Positions 16,405 through 25,177 are shown, numbered from the stretch's first letter. The stretch: DNA of 64,000 nt from Marinobacterium rhizophilum DSM 18822 (GCF_000378045.1 NZ_KB899093.1:239830-303829); one strand, 5' to 3'. Notes: generated from the sequence alone by a model not told the origin. A program made the numbers and translations.

Positions 16405-17019
16405 TTACCAGAACCAACCGCCGGTGCTGAGATTGTCTTTGCACTGATTATACTGGCTGGCATAGCGCCTGGAGCGCTGGTCGACCTTGCCGGCAACGCC
16501 TACCAGCCAGCGTTTGCCGTTGTAGCTGCCATTGCGGTAGCCGCCCCAGCCCTCGTGGTAGGCCAGGTACTGGTTGCGGGCATCCCATTTGGATATGCCG
16601 TTCAGTTTTTGTGACTTATGGGTATACCAGCCCACGAAGTCCATGGCATCGGCGAAATCAGCCCGTGATGACCAGTTGTTGCCGGTTTCCCGTTCATAGT
16701 CGCTCCAGGTCTGCGTCTTGGCCTGGCTGTAGCCGTATGCGGAGCTGGCACGGCCATAGGGAATCAGACCGAGGAACCAGCGCATGGGCGGACGTGCATC
16801 ATGACGAAAGCCGGATTCCTGGTACATGATGGCCATGGGCACATGGACCGGCGTGCCCCAGCGCTTGTTCATGTCCAGTGCGGCGGCATACCAGTCGCTT
16901 TTTTCCTCGAAGATGGCGCAGATGTTATCGGGCTTGCGTGGCGGCGCACTGCTGCAGCCGGCCAGAAACACAGCCCCGAGCAGGCAGCAGGTTAGACGTT
17001 GTCTGGATGTCTGGAGCAT
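16405..17019 (-). CDS. Lytic transglycosylase (SLT-domain) lipoprotein
   Basis: A 204-aa lipoprotein: lipobox LAGC with Cys22, then an SLT domain. The catalytic Glu68 sits in IMYQESGFRHDARPP, followed by SSAYGYSQAKTQTW, which matches lysozyme-fold transglycosylases of the SLT_4 type. It would cut peptidoglycan at the outer-membrane face of the periplasm. The ATG at 17019 has AAGGA at ideal spacing. The C-terminus GKVDQRSRRYASQYNQCKDN through LSTGGWFW is the part copied in the downstream array. An SMR transporter lies upstream on the same strand. Confidence 0.88.
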   Translation of the reverse strand: MLQTSRQRLTCCLLGAVFLAGCSSAPPRKPDNICAIFEEKSDWYAAALDMNKRWGTPVHVPMAIMYQESGFRHDARPPMRWFLGLIPYGRASSAYGYSQAKTQTWSDYERETGNNWSSRADFADAMDFVGWYTHKSQKLNGISKWDARNQYLAYHEGWGGYRNGSYNGKRWLVGVAGKVDQRSRRYASQYNQCKDNLSTGGWFW

Positions 17020-17068
17020 TGGCCAATCCTTGTCAGAGACTGCAAACATTACCAGAAAATTCAGGCGT

Positions 17069-17398
17069 TTAGTGCCCGGACATATTTGAAAACAGGTTCA
17101 GCACCATAACGCCGGACAGGATCAGCCCGATACCCAGCACGGCGGGCCAGTCGAGACGCTGCTGATACAGAAACCAGGCGACGATGGTCACCAGCACCAC
17201 CCCAACCCCCGACCAGACAGCGTAGGCAATGCCGACCGGCAGGGTTCGCAGCGTCAGCGACAGAAACAGAAAAGACACGCCATAGGCGGCCACAACCAAT
17301 AGCGAAGGGCCTGGCCGGGTAAAGCCGTCGGCCGCCTTAAGGGCAGAAGTCCCTATGACCTCGGCCACAATGGCAATTATCAGATAGAACCAGTGCAT
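17069..17398 (-). CDS. Small multidrug resistance (SMR) transporter, EmrE/Qac type
   Basis: A 109-aa inner-membrane protein with four helices. The essential Glu is Glu13 in IVAEVIGTSALK, and the fourth-helix and GIAYAVWSGVG segments match EmrE/QacE. Such proteins export quaternary cations or guanidinium by proton exchange. The EmrE-type helix-1 motif and the Tyr-Ala-Val-Trp stretch favour drug export over the Gdx type, though SMR subtyping by eye is uncertain. It is 26 bp downstream of the GntR gene on the same strand. Confidence 0.9.
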   Translation of the reverse strand: MHWFYLIIAIVAEVIGTSALKAADGFTRPGPSLLVVAAYGVSFLFLSLTLRTLPVGIAYAVWSGVGVVLVTIVAWFLYQQRLDWPAVLGIGLILSGVMVLNLFSNMSGH

Positions 17399-17424
17399 CG
17401 CGGACCTTCCCTGTATACGGGCTG

Positions 17425-18195
17425 TTATTGGGGCTCTTGCTGTTGTTTCAGTGCGGCGATGACCACCGCGCCCGTGCGTTGCAGGTGCTCGCTTAGGCAG
17501 CGTCCCAGGGCCTGGCCGTCCTGGCGGCGCAGGGCCTGCATTATCGTTTCGTGCTCGTCCATGGATTCATCCCAGCGCCCGCTGGACAGGTTGGCCAGGT
17601 AGCGTGCGCGGCTGGCGCGGCTGAGCAGATCCTGGTAGGTGCTGGCCAGCAGTCGGTTGCCGGTCAGCAGCGCCAGGTTGTGGTGGAATTCCTGATTGAG
17701 CAGGGTGTATTCCTTGCGCCGGCGATTTTGGTGCAGTCGCTGCAGCTTGCGATGCAGCTGCTCCAGCTGTTTGAGATCCTGTGCCGATAGCCGGGGGGCG
17801 ACCTGTTCGCCCACCTGGCGCTCCAGAAACGCCAGTACTTCATACAGATCACAGGTTTCGTCCACGCTGACACAGGATACTCGGGCACCCCGATTGAGCA
17901 GCAAATCAACCCAGCCCTCGGCGGCCAGGCGCTTGATGGCTTCACGCATGGGGGTACGGGAAACCTGCATCTGGATACAGAGTTCGGCTTCGGGGATCTT
18001 GCTGCCGGGCACGAGGTCACCCTGCTGGATAAGCTGACGCAGCCTGTCTGCGACTTCCAGGTGGAGGGACGCAGGCCTGCGTAGCGGTGTACGCCCGCGC
18101 TGACGGATTGAGGCGCCTGGTGTGGATGCTTTCACGGCACTTGTTCCCTGTGCGGCCACTGCCGTACGTGCTGAATGTCTGGGATTCTGATGCAA
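17425..18195 (-). CDS. GntR-family regulator, FCD subfamily
   Basis: A 256-aa protein with an N-terminal winged helix (LHLEVADRLRQLIQQGDLVPG then VSRTPMREAIKRLAAEGWV) and a C-terminal all-helical FCD ligand domain containing EFHHNLALLTGN. It is divergent from the TRAP transporter genes and is their likely repressor. The start is uncertain: there is no ATG, and the TTG at 18195 follows GTAGGA; a downstream GTG would shorten the unstructured N-terminus. The ligand is probably the transported acid. Confidence 0.85.
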   Translation of the reverse strand: MHQNPRHSARTAVAAQGTSAVKASTPGASIRQRGRTPLRRPASLHLEVADRLRQLIQQGDLVPGSKIPEAELCIQMQVSRTPMREAIKRLAAEGWVDLLLNRGARVSCVSVDETCDLYEVLAFLERQVGEQVAPRLSAQDLKQLEQLHRKLQRLHQNRRRKEYTLLNQEFHHNLALLTGNRLLASTYQDLLSRASRARYLANLSSGRWDESMDEHETIMQALRRQDGQALGRCLSEHLQRTGAVVIAALKQQQEPQ

Positions 18196-18473
18196 CGCAT
18201 CCTACACCTGCACCTTTATGTTCTGCAAATGCTCCCTGATGGTGCCAGCAGCCTGAATCTGTTCGAATGCAAAAGCGCTATTTTTATATTAATGCGTTAT
18301 TTAAAGTTAATTAAATCAATTACTTATTCATACTTATAATTCATTATTCATAATTGGTATGGGCTTTGCTTTGTATCCCGGCAGCTGACTCTCGGCACGA
18401 GCCTGGGGACCCGTCCCGCGACCCGCGCCGGACTCACAGGCGGAACCAACACACGCATGAAGGGGATACGAAG
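18196..18473. promoter_or_regulatory. Divergent AT-rich control region of the GntR-TRAP locus
   Basis: 278 bp. A plausible dctP promoter is TTAAAT (18311-18316), 18 bp, TATAAT (18335-18340). The direct repeat TTATTCATA occurs at 18324-18332 and 18344-18352, 20 bp apart and on both sides of the -10 box. This is a candidate operator for the neighbouring GntR protein. Confidence 0.5.
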
Positions 18474-19514
18474 ATGAAAAAAATAGCAACGCGCGCCTTG
18501 CTGGCACTGAGCTTTGTTAGCGCACCTCTCTTTGCAGGGGAATCCATTGAACTCAAGGTGCTGGGGCAGCCGGGTGCAACCGGACTGATTCAGCAGGAAA
18601 AGGAAAAGCCGTTTTTCGAGAACCTGGCTCAAAGTACCGGATTGCCACTGGACGTTAACTTCAAGCCGCTGGACTCCACCGGTATCAAGGACGTGGAGGA
18701 GCTGCGCACCCTGAAATCAGGGTTGTTCGATATCGTTTCACTGCGTTTTTCCCAGGTGTCACGGGATGAGCCAACGATTCTCGGGCTTGACCTGGTTGGC
18801 CTGAACCCGACCTATGCCGAGGGGCTGGAAACAACCAAGGCGTTTGGCCCGGTTGTGGACAAGCGATTGCAGGAACGGTTTAACACCAAGCTGCTGGGTG
18901 TCTGGCCGTTTGGTCCCCAGGTGCTGTTCTGCAATGCGCCGATCACCAAGCTCGGCGATATCAAGGGACTCAAGGTGCGGGTTTACGATCAGAACCTCGC
19001 AGCCGTCATTGACTCGGTCGGTGGTATTCCGGTGCCGCTGAGCTTTGGCGAGGTGCACCAGAGCCTGGCGCTAGGTGTGGTGGACTGCGCCATTACCGGC
19101 CCGAGTTCCGCCAATACCGCGGGATGGCCGGAAGTCACCACCCATGTGCTGCCGTTGGGCTTTCAGATGGCAATTAACGGCTATGGCATCAATCTGAACA
19201 CCTGGAACAAACTGAATTCCGAACAGCAGGGCACCCTGGAGCAGGCCTTTGGCACCCTGACGGATGAGATCTGGCAGTATTCCGAGGAGCTGTTCGAGGA
19301 TGCCAAGCGTTGCAATGTGGGTCAGGAACCTTGCTTGTACAACAACAAGTTCGACCTGGTTGAAGTGCCGGTAACCGCTGAGGATATCGCGCTGGTCAAG
19401 GATGCGGTAAAGGCCATTTCCTACCCCACCTGGGCCGAGATCTGCGACAAGACCAACCCCGCGTGTTCCGCCGACTGGCGCGCTGCCGTGGGTGGCAAGG
19501 TCGGCTTCAATTAA
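18474..19514 (+). CDS. dctP: TRAP transporter solute-binding protein, DctP type
   Basis: A 346-aa periplasmic binding protein. Signal peptide MKKIATRALLALSFVSAPLFA is followed by a DctP domain. The conserved carboxylate-binding Arg is visible in KGLKVRVYDQN, and ALGVVDCAITGPSSANT is the usual second-lobe block. The ligand is most likely a carboxylic acid, but cannot be named. The frame is open upstream, but the signal peptide fixes the start at 18474. Two hairpins separate it from dctQ. Confidence 0.9.
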   Translation: MKKIATRALLALSFVSAPLFAGESIELKVLGQPGATGLIQQEKEKPFFENLAQSTGLPLDVNFKPLDSTGIKDVEELRTLKSGLFDIVSLRFSQVSRDEPTILGLDLVGLNPTYAEGLETTKAFGPVVDKRLQERFNTKLLGVWPFGPQVLFCNAPITKLGDIKGLKVRVYDQNLAAVIDSVGGIPVPLSFGEVHQSLALGVVDCAITGPSSANTAGWPEVTTHVLPLGFQMAINGYGINLNTWNKLNSEQQGTLEQAFGTLTDEIWQYSEELFEDAKRCNVGQEPCLYNNKFDLVEVPVTAEDIALVKDAVKAISYPTWAEICDKTNPACSADWRAAVGGKVGFN

Positions 19515-19635
19515 CCTGGCGGGGAAATAGATTCCCCACCTGTTTATCGGACACGCCACAAAAATGGGCGCTGTGCGTTAACGGGCTGATTTTTGGGGGG
19601 CGCGTTGGGCCCGTATTCTCAATCGAAGGCCCAAT

Positions 19636-19679
19636 GATGATGCGTCCTCGCATCATCTGTTAACCCAACGGGTTAACAG
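19636..19679 (+). promoter_or_regulatory. Twin hairpins between dctP and dctQ
   Basis: Two adjacent perfect stems: GATGATGCG/CGCATCATC (19636-19657) and CTGTTAACCC/GGGTTAACAG (19657-19679), sharing one base. Neither is followed by T residues. They are placed where binding-protein operons often have mRNA-stabilising or partially terminating structures, which would keep DctP more abundant than the permease. Confidence 0.55.
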
Positions 19680-19748
19680 CGACTCAAGGAGTGCGCCCCG
19701 GTGCCTGCGCGGTACCGGGGCGATGTCGCAGTGCATGGAGACTGATGC

Positions 19749-20357
19749 ATGAAAACTACAGAACGTATCGCGGCCCTGGTGTTTGGCATAATTTTTGTGC
19801 TGCTGTCGTTGATGATTACACTGGAAACCCTGTTACGAAAGCTCTTCAGCACCTCACTGCAGGGCGTCGACGAGCTGGGCGGCTATGCGCTTGCCGTCGG
19901 TTCGACGATTGCCTTTACGCTGGCGTTGCTGGATCGAAATCATATTCGTATCGACCTGATTCATACTCGGCTGGGATCACGCTGGAAGACGGCGCTGAAC
20001 CTGGCTGCCAGCCTGCTCATGGCGTTACTGGCCGGGCTGCTGTGCTGGATGGCTTGGCTGCAGATCAGCGAAACGCTGGAGTATGGCAGCACCGCGCAGA
20101 CACCCTGGGCAACGCCGCTGATTTATCCTCAGGCGGTCTGGTTTGCCGGCCTCACTCTGTTCGCGCTTTGTGCAGCGGGGCGTGCCTGGAGTGGTGCACT
20201 GCTATTGCTGCGCGCTCGCGTGGCTGAATTTAATCAGCATTTCGGGCCGCGAGGGCTGGATGAAGAGTTGCGCCAGGAGCTGGATGATATTGCCAGGCGC
20301 AGTGCGCTGGCAGAGTCTGCGACTGCATCCGTGCAGCCAGGGCAGGTGTCATCATGA
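19749..20357 (+). CDS. dctQ: TRAP transporter small permease, DctQ
   Basis: A 202-aa inner-membrane protein with four predicted helices and the DctQ pattern GVDELGGYALAVGSTIAFTLALLDRNHIRID near residues 39-68. It pairs with DctM to form the sodium-driven permease. GGAG lies 8 nt before the ATG. The C-terminal 40 residues are charged and cytoplasmic. It overlaps dctM by 4 bp (ATGA). Confidence 0.9.
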   Translation: MKTTERIAALVFGIIFVLLSLMITLETLLRKLFSTSLQGVDELGGYALAVGSTIAFTLALLDRNHIRIDLIHTRLGSRWKTALNLAASLLMALLAGLLCWMAWLQISETLEYGSTAQTPWATPLIYPQAVWFAGLTLFALCAAGRAWSGALLLLRARVAEFNQHFGPRGLDEELRQELDDIARRSALAESATASVQPGQVSS

Positions 20358-21646
20358 CAGTCATGCTGGTGTTTCTGGCGTTCGGGCTGATGCTGGGCAT
20401 GATCCTGCTGGGTATGCCGATCGCGGTCAGTATGGTGGCGGTGGGTGGGCTGTCCGGTGCGCTGGTGTTCGGCTGGCCGTTTTTGCAGTCCACGGGCGCG
20501 GTGGTCTGGAGTGTGCAGAACGAAAACATTCTGACCGCCATACCGCTGTTCATACTGTTGGGGGAGCTGATGCTGCGCAGCGGCATTGCGGACCGCATGT
20601 ACCAGGCGTTGTCAGTCTGGTTTGGTCGCCTGCCGGGTGGTCTGCTGCATACCAATATCGGCTGCTGCGCACTGTTTTCCGCCACGTCGGGATCGTCAGT
20701 GGCAACCGCGGCCACCATTGGCACCGTGGCACTGCCGCCACTGCAGGCGCGGGGCTATCCCATGCGTCAGTCACTGGGCAGCCTGGCCGCCGGTGGCACG
20801 CTGGGTATCCTGATTCCACCAAGTGTGAACCTGCTGGTGTACGGGTCCATGACCAGCAACTCCATTGGCAAGCTGTTCATGGCGGGCCTGTTGCCGGGAC
20901 TGCTACTGAGCCTGGCATTCATGACGTACATTTTCTGGAGCAACCGGGGGGCTGACAGTCTGCGCGAAGAACCACTGCCGCTGGTGCAGAAACTGGCGGC
21001 GTCGGTGCATCTGGTACCGCCACTGATTATCTTTGGCATCGTCATGGGCAGTATCTATTTCGGTATCGCCACGGCGACCGAATCGGCGGCGCTCGGTGTC
21101 GTGGCGGCACTGTTGCTGACCTGGAAGGCGGGCCGGCTTGACGGCGCGTTTCTGGAAGCGAGCTTTTTACAGACGGCGCGTATTACCGGCATGATCATGC
21201 TGATCATCACGGCAGCCTTTCTGCTGAACCTTACGGTGAGTATTACCGGTGTGATCGATGCGCTGACCCTCTGGGTTACCGGTTTTGGGCTGACCCCAAC
21301 CGGCCTGCTGCTGATCCTGATGCTGTTCTATCTGCTGCTGGGCATGTTCATGGATGTGCTGTCCATGCAGGTGGTAACCATTCCGGTCGTCTATCCGATT
21401 GTAGTGGCGTTGGGCATCGACCCGATCTGGTTTGGCGTGTTCGTGGTACTGATGTGCGAGCTGGGCATGATTACGCCGCCGGTGGGCATGAACCTGTTCG
21501 TGGTGCAGAGTGTGCGCAAGGATAACGGCCCCATCAAGGATGTGATGTGGGGGGCAATGCCCTATGCCGGTATCATGATGCTGTTCACGCTGCTGCTGAT
21601 GGCACTGCCACAGATCGCGCTCTGGCTGCCGAACCTGATGTGGTGA
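20354..21646 (+). CDS. dctM: TRAP transporter large permease, DctM
   Basis: A 430-aa inner-membrane transporter subunit with about 12 helices. Family blocks include SVWFGRLPGGLLHTNIGCCA, SGSSVATAATIGTVALPPL and GMITPPVGMNLFVVQ. Length and order are normal. It translocates the substrate delivered by DctP with sodium. It ends just before a hairpin shared with the convergent DUF1499 gene. Confidence 0.92.
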   Translation: MTVMLVFLAFGLMLGMILLGMPIAVSMVAVGGLSGALVFGWPFLQSTGAVVWSVQNENILTAIPLFILLGELMLRSGIADRMYQALSVWFGRLPGGLLHTNIGCCALFSATSGSSVATAATIGTVALPPLQARGYPMRQSLGSLAAGGTLGILIPPSVNLLVYGSMTSNSIGKLFMAGLLPGLLLSLAFMTYIFWSNRGADSLREEPLPLVQKLAASVHLVPPLIIFGIVMGSIYFGIATATESAALGVVAALLLTWKAGRLDGAFLEASFLQTARITGMIMLIITAAFLLNLTVSITGVIDALTLWVTGFGLTPTGLLLILMLFYLLLGMFMDVLSMQVVTIPVVYPIVVALGIDPIWFGVFVVLMCELGMITPPVGMNLFVVQSVRKDNGPIKDVMWGAMPYAGIMMLFTLLLMALPQIALWLPNLMW

Positions 21647-21654
21647 GTGCACTT

Positions 21655-21673
21655 CCCTGGGCCTGGCCCAGGG
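21655..21673. terminator. Hairpin between convergent dctM and DUF1499 gene
   Basis: CCCTGGGC and GCCCAGGG form a perfect 8-bp stem with a 3-nt loop in the 40-bp gap between two converging genes. No T tract follows on either side. Confidence 0.45.
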
Positions 21674-21686
21674 CTCACTCCTCGGC

Positions 21687-22130
21687 TCATTCCCCGGCAA
21701 AGAGACTGCGCAGGGTTTCGATGCGCTTGCGGTTCACGCCCAGGTCCGAGTAGCCCAGGCGCGAGGCGGAACGCACCTGGATACGCTGGGCGTCGCTGTC
21801 CAGGCGAAACTCCACATCATCGATAAACCTAAACAGTCGGCTGCGATAAGTCGCCCAGAGGTAAGCATCTGTGCGGGTTTCAATCTGTCCGCCCTGGGCC
21901 TGAACGCGGTCTTGCAGCCGTGCCCAGGCCTGGGGTGGGGAGTCTGTAAAGGTCAGCGGTGCAATCCAGTCGGGGCTGTCCGGATATTCACTGCCCACGC
22001 AGTTGGGCGTACCGGGGCAGGGGGCGAGCCGGCCATCATGTACACCCAGGTTCGAGGGTGCCTGGGAGCTGCAGCCGGCCAGGTACAGCAGCGTGGGTAT
22101 CCACCAGGTCAGTCGCGAATTTTTTTTCAT
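21687..22130 (-). CDS. DUF1499 family lipoprotein
   Basis: A 147-aa protein with a lipoprotein signal (LYLAGC) and a DUF1499 domain, recognised by LAPCPGTPNCVGSEYPD, by the central TYRSRLFRFIDDVEFRLD segment and by RSASRLGYSDLGVNRKRIE near the C-terminus. The biochemical role of this family is unknown. The two conserved Cys in CPGTPNC are present. It converges with the TRAP operon. Confidence 0.85.
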   Translation of the reverse strand: MKKNSRLTWWIPTLLYLAGCSSQAPSNLGVHDGRLAPCPGTPNCVGSEYPDSPDWIAPLTFTDSPPQAWARLQDRVQAQGGQIETRTDAYLWATYRSRLFRFIDDVEFRLDSDAQRIQVRSASRLGYSDLGVNRKRIETLRSLFAGE

Positions 22131-22233
22131 GGCGTATGGGCCTTGTATCGGCAGGGCAGGCTCGAGTATGCACTTCTATGCTTATCCTTGAATCTTAGCA
22201 GGCGGTGGAGCCTGGTGGCACAGGAGGCGAAGC

Positions 22234-23166
22234 ATGATTAAAGATGCATACGGGACGGTGGCGCCGGCACAGGCGACCCTGCTGTCTGGACGCAGCAGTG
22301 ACCTGGGCGCAGGATTGATGGTGAATAGGCTCTTGCCGCAGCGGGCGTTGCGCATGGTGGGCCCCTGGTGTTTTCTGGACCTGATCGGGCCCGTGACCTT
22401 TGCCCCGGGCCAGGGGCTGGATGTGGCGCCCCACCCGCATATCGGCTTGCAGACGGTGACCTGGCTGGTCAGTGGCGCCCTGCTGCATAAAGACAGCCTG
22501 GGGTATGAGCAGCGAATTGCACCGGGCGAACTCAACCTGATGACTGCCGGCGCCGGCATTGCCCACTCCGAGGAAAGCGCGCCGGGCTGTCATGATGCAC
22601 TGTTCGGCGTGCAGTTCTGGGTGGCGCTGCCGCAAAGCGCCGAGTGTTGCGAACCCTCCTTTGAACACCTGGATGACTTGCCGCGATTCGACCGTAACGG
22701 TGTGAAGGGCTGTGTGATCATGGGTTCCCTGGAACACCTGATTTCGCCGGCGCGCAGCCATTCGCCCCTGGTGGCGGCCGAGTTTTCCAGTGCGGCGGGC
22801 GGTGAGCTGCCGCTGGTGCTGGATCCGGTGTTCGATTATGGCCTGTGCGTGCTCAGCGGCCGTCTGACGCTGCACGGCGAGGCCTGTTCGTCACAGCCTC
22901 TGCAACCCGGCGAGTTCTGCTTTCTTGGCGGCAATCGCCGCACGCTTGGGCTGTCGCTCTCCGCCGGGGCGCGCTGTATTCTGCTGGGGGGGCAGCCCTT
23001 TGCCAAGCCGGTCAAAATCTGGTGGAACTTTGTTGCCCACCGGGAAGAAACCATTCGAGCGGCCCTGGATGACTGGAACAACGAGCGACGCTTCCTGCCT
23101 GTCAAGGCGTATCGGGGGCCGGCCCTGAAGGCGCCGCCCTGGCCTGACAATGGTCGTCTGAAGTAG
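22234..23166 (+). CDS. Pirin family protein
   Basis: A 310-aa bicupin. The N-terminal metal site is intact: APHPHIGLQTVTWLV supplies two His, and AGAGIAHSEES supplies another His and the Glu. The C-terminal cupin (FAKPVKIWWNFVAHREE) is typical. Pirins bind iron or nickel; some have quercetinase activity and others are regulators, so the role is open. An AGGAGGCGAAGC precedes the ATG. The AAA+ gene follows by 41 bp. Confidence 0.88.
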   Translation: MIKDAYGTVAPAQATLLSGRSSDLGAGLMVNRLLPQRALRMVGPWCFLDLIGPVTFAPGQGLDVAPHPHIGLQTVTWLVSGALLHKDSLGYEQRIAPGELNLMTAGAGIAHSEESAPGCHDALFGVQFWVALPQSAECCEPSFEHLDDLPRFDRNGVKGCVIMGSLEHLISPARSHSPLVAAEFSSAAGGELPLVLDPVFDYGLCVLSGRLTLHGEACSSQPLQPGEFCFLGGNRRTLGLSLSAGARCILLGGQPFAKPVKIWWNFVAHREETIRAALDDWNNERRFLPVKAYRGPALKAPPWPDNGRLK

Positions 23167-23207
23167 GCTAGCAGCCCCACTCGAATCGGCCGACGGAACC
23201 GCTGCCC

Positions 23208-24683
23208 ATGAATTCTTTGTGTGAGTTACAGGATATCGCCGCGTTGCTGCGCTCGCGCATCGCGCTGATTGCGATCAGCAGTCATGATGAAAAAGGCGTA
23301 CAGCAGTTGCTCTGCGAACTGGTGCGCCATGAGCGCAGGCCGCTGTTCAAGTGGAGCCTGACCGAGGGGCTGGCGCGGCTTGATACGCCGATGGCGGCGC
23401 AGCGGATGCATGCCCAGCCGGTAGATGCACTGGGGCACATACGGGCGGTAACGGTACCGGGTATCTACATGCTCGCCGACCTGCATCCCTTTCTCGAGGA
23501 TCCGCTGCATGTGCGCCTACTCAAGGATATTGCGCTGGATGAACGCCATACCCTGGTGCTGGTCAGCCATGCGCTCGAGATACCGGCAGAACTGGATAAA
23601 TTCACCGCCCGAGTGCGGCTGGCGCTGCCCGGAGCGACGGAACTTGAGAGCATTGTGCGCGAGGAAGCGCGGTTATGGAGCCAGCAAAACGGGGTGCAAG
23701 TGAAAACGAGCCCCCAGGCACTGGCAATGCTGGTGCGTAATCTGAGCGGCTTGCCGCGCATTGATGTGCGCCGGCTGGCCCGCAATGCGATGGCCGACGA
23801 TGGTGCCATTACCGCGTCGGATCTGCCCCAGGTCACCGAGGCCAAGTACCGCCTGCTTGGCAGGGATGGGGTGCTGCAGTTCGAATACGATAGCGTCAGG
23901 CCCGACCAGGTGGCGGGCTTTTCACGCCTGAAACAGTGGCTCGGTACGCGTCGGCCGTTTTTTCTGGGCGAGTCCGAGGCGCCGGGCGGGCAGCGCCCGC
24001 GTGGGGTCATGCTGCTGGGGGTGCAGGGGTGCGGCAAGAGTCTGGCCGCACGTTCGGTCGCCGGTGCCTGGGGTGTGCCGCTGTTGCGCTTTGATGCCGG
24101 TGCACTGTACGACAAGTATATTGGCGAATCCGAGCGTAATCTGCGTGATGCACTGGCGACCGCGGAGGTGATGGCGCCCTGCGTGCTCTGGATTGACGAG
24201 ATCGAAAAAGGCCTGGCGACGGGAGAGGGCGATCAGGGAACCTCAAGGCGCATTCTCGGCACCTTGCTGACCTGGATGTCGGAGCAGCGGGGTGCGGTCT
24301 TCCTGGTGGCGACGGCCAACGACATTCAGGTGTTGCCGCCGGAGCTGGTGCGCAAGGGCCGTTTCGACGAAGTCTTCTTTGTTGATCTGCCGGGGCCACA
24401 GGCCCGTGCCGAAACGCTGCGTATTCATCTGCGCCGCCACAGTGCCGAGCCTGATCAGTTTGATCTGGATGCGCTGGTGCAGCGCAGTGAGGGCTTTTCC
24501 GGCGCCGAAATTGAACAGGCCGTGGTCTCGGCTTATTATGCTGCCCATGCCAAGGCAGGGGCGCTGGATACAGCGGGGCTGCTGGATGAGTTGGCGGCGA
24601 CCCGGCCTCTGTCGGTGCTGATGGCTGAACCGGTGGCACAGTTACGCCAATGGGCCCAAAGTCGGGCCGTGCCCTGCGACTGA
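23208..24683 (+). CDS. AAA+ ATPase, Ycf46/SpoVK-like
   Basis: A 491-aa protein. The first 240 residues form a degenerate N-terminal module; then comes one AAA+ domain with Walker A GVQGCGKS (271-278), pore-loop candidate ALYDKYIGESERN, Walker B VLWIDEIEKG, sensor 1 VATAND and the arginine-finger region ELVRKGRFDE. The last part has the family's GFSGAEIEQAVVSAYY. It is close to cyanobacterial/plastid Ycf46, whose role in bacteria outside that lineage is unclear. No obvious client or partner gene lies next to it. Confidence 0.85.
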   Translation: MNSLCELQDIAALLRSRIALIAISSHDEKGVQQLLCELVRHERRPLFKWSLTEGLARLDTPMAAQRMHAQPVDALGHIRAVTVPGIYMLADLHPFLEDPLHVRLLKDIALDERHTLVLVSHALEIPAELDKFTARVRLALPGATELESIVREEARLWSQQNGVQVKTSPQALAMLVRNLSGLPRIDVRRLARNAMADDGAITASDLPQVTEAKYRLLGRDGVLQFEYDSVRPDQVAGFSRLKQWLGTRRPFFLGESEAPGGQRPRGVMLLGVQGCGKSLAARSVAGAWGVPLLRFDAGALYDKYIGESERNLRDALATAEVMAPCVLWIDEIEKGLATGEGDQGTSRRILGTLLTWMSEQRGAVFLVATANDIQVLPPELVRKGRFDEVFFVDLPGPQARAETLRIHLRRHSAEPDQFDLDALVQRSEGFSGAEIEQAVVSAYYAAHAKAGALDTAGLLDELAATRPLSVLMAEPVAQLRQWAQSRAVPCD

Positions 24684-24754
24684 TGCAGTGCAGCGTATTA
24701 ACGCGTCAAGCGGCTTTTCAGGCTGCATTCAGGCGCACCTAGCGAGGATTCAGT

Positions 24755-25177
24755 ATGAGCTCACCCATGCAAGGCCGCTGCCTGTGCGGCGCAGTGCATT
24801 ACCGGATAGAGGGGCCGTTTCGGCGCTTTATGCTTTGCCATTGCAGCCGTTGTCGTCATGCGACCGGCTCATCCCATGCCAGCAACCTGTTTTGCAAGCC
24901 GGATCAGCTGCAATGGCTGAGCGGGGCCGAGCAGGTCCAGCGATTCAAACTGCAGGAGGCCGAGCGTTTTGGGCGCAGCTTCTGCCGTACCTGTGGCGCG
25001 CCGGTGCCCTTTGTCAGTGAAGATGGCACCTATGTGAACGTACCGGCAGGCTCGTTGGATGATGCACCGGGGATCCTGCCCCAGGCACGTATCTTCTGTG
25101 CCAGCCGTGCGGTGTGGGATGACGCATCGATGGACGCGGTGCCGTGCTTTGATGCCTATCCCGTGGACATCTCCTAA
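24755..25177 (+). CDS. GFA (glutathione-dependent formaldehyde-activating) family protein
   Basis: A 140-aa zinc-binding protein. The Cys set is complete: GRCLCGAVHY, LCHCSRCRHATG and SFCRTCGAPVPF. Family founder Gfa adds glutathione to formaldehyde, but most homologues have unknown substrates, and no formaldehyde dehydrogenase gene is nearby. The ATG follows GAGGATTCAGT. Confidence 0.87.
   Translation: MSSPMQGRCLCGAVHYRIEGPFRRFMLCHCSRCRHATGSSHASNLFCKPDQLQWLSGAEQVQRFKLQEAERFGRSFCRTCGAPVPFVSEDGTYVNVPAGSLDDAPGILPQARIFCASRAVWDDASMDAVPCFDAYPVDIS

Noticed and set aside
15619..16544. Diversity-generating retroelement (variable repeat at gene end plus template repeat)
   Set aside because: Layout is suggestive, but there is no reverse transcriptase gene in the window, the copies differ at many non-adenine positions and by insertions, and there are several copies instead of one template.
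17360..17425. SMR gene as part of a resistance integron
   Set aside because: No integrase, attC-like sites or other resistance genes are present.
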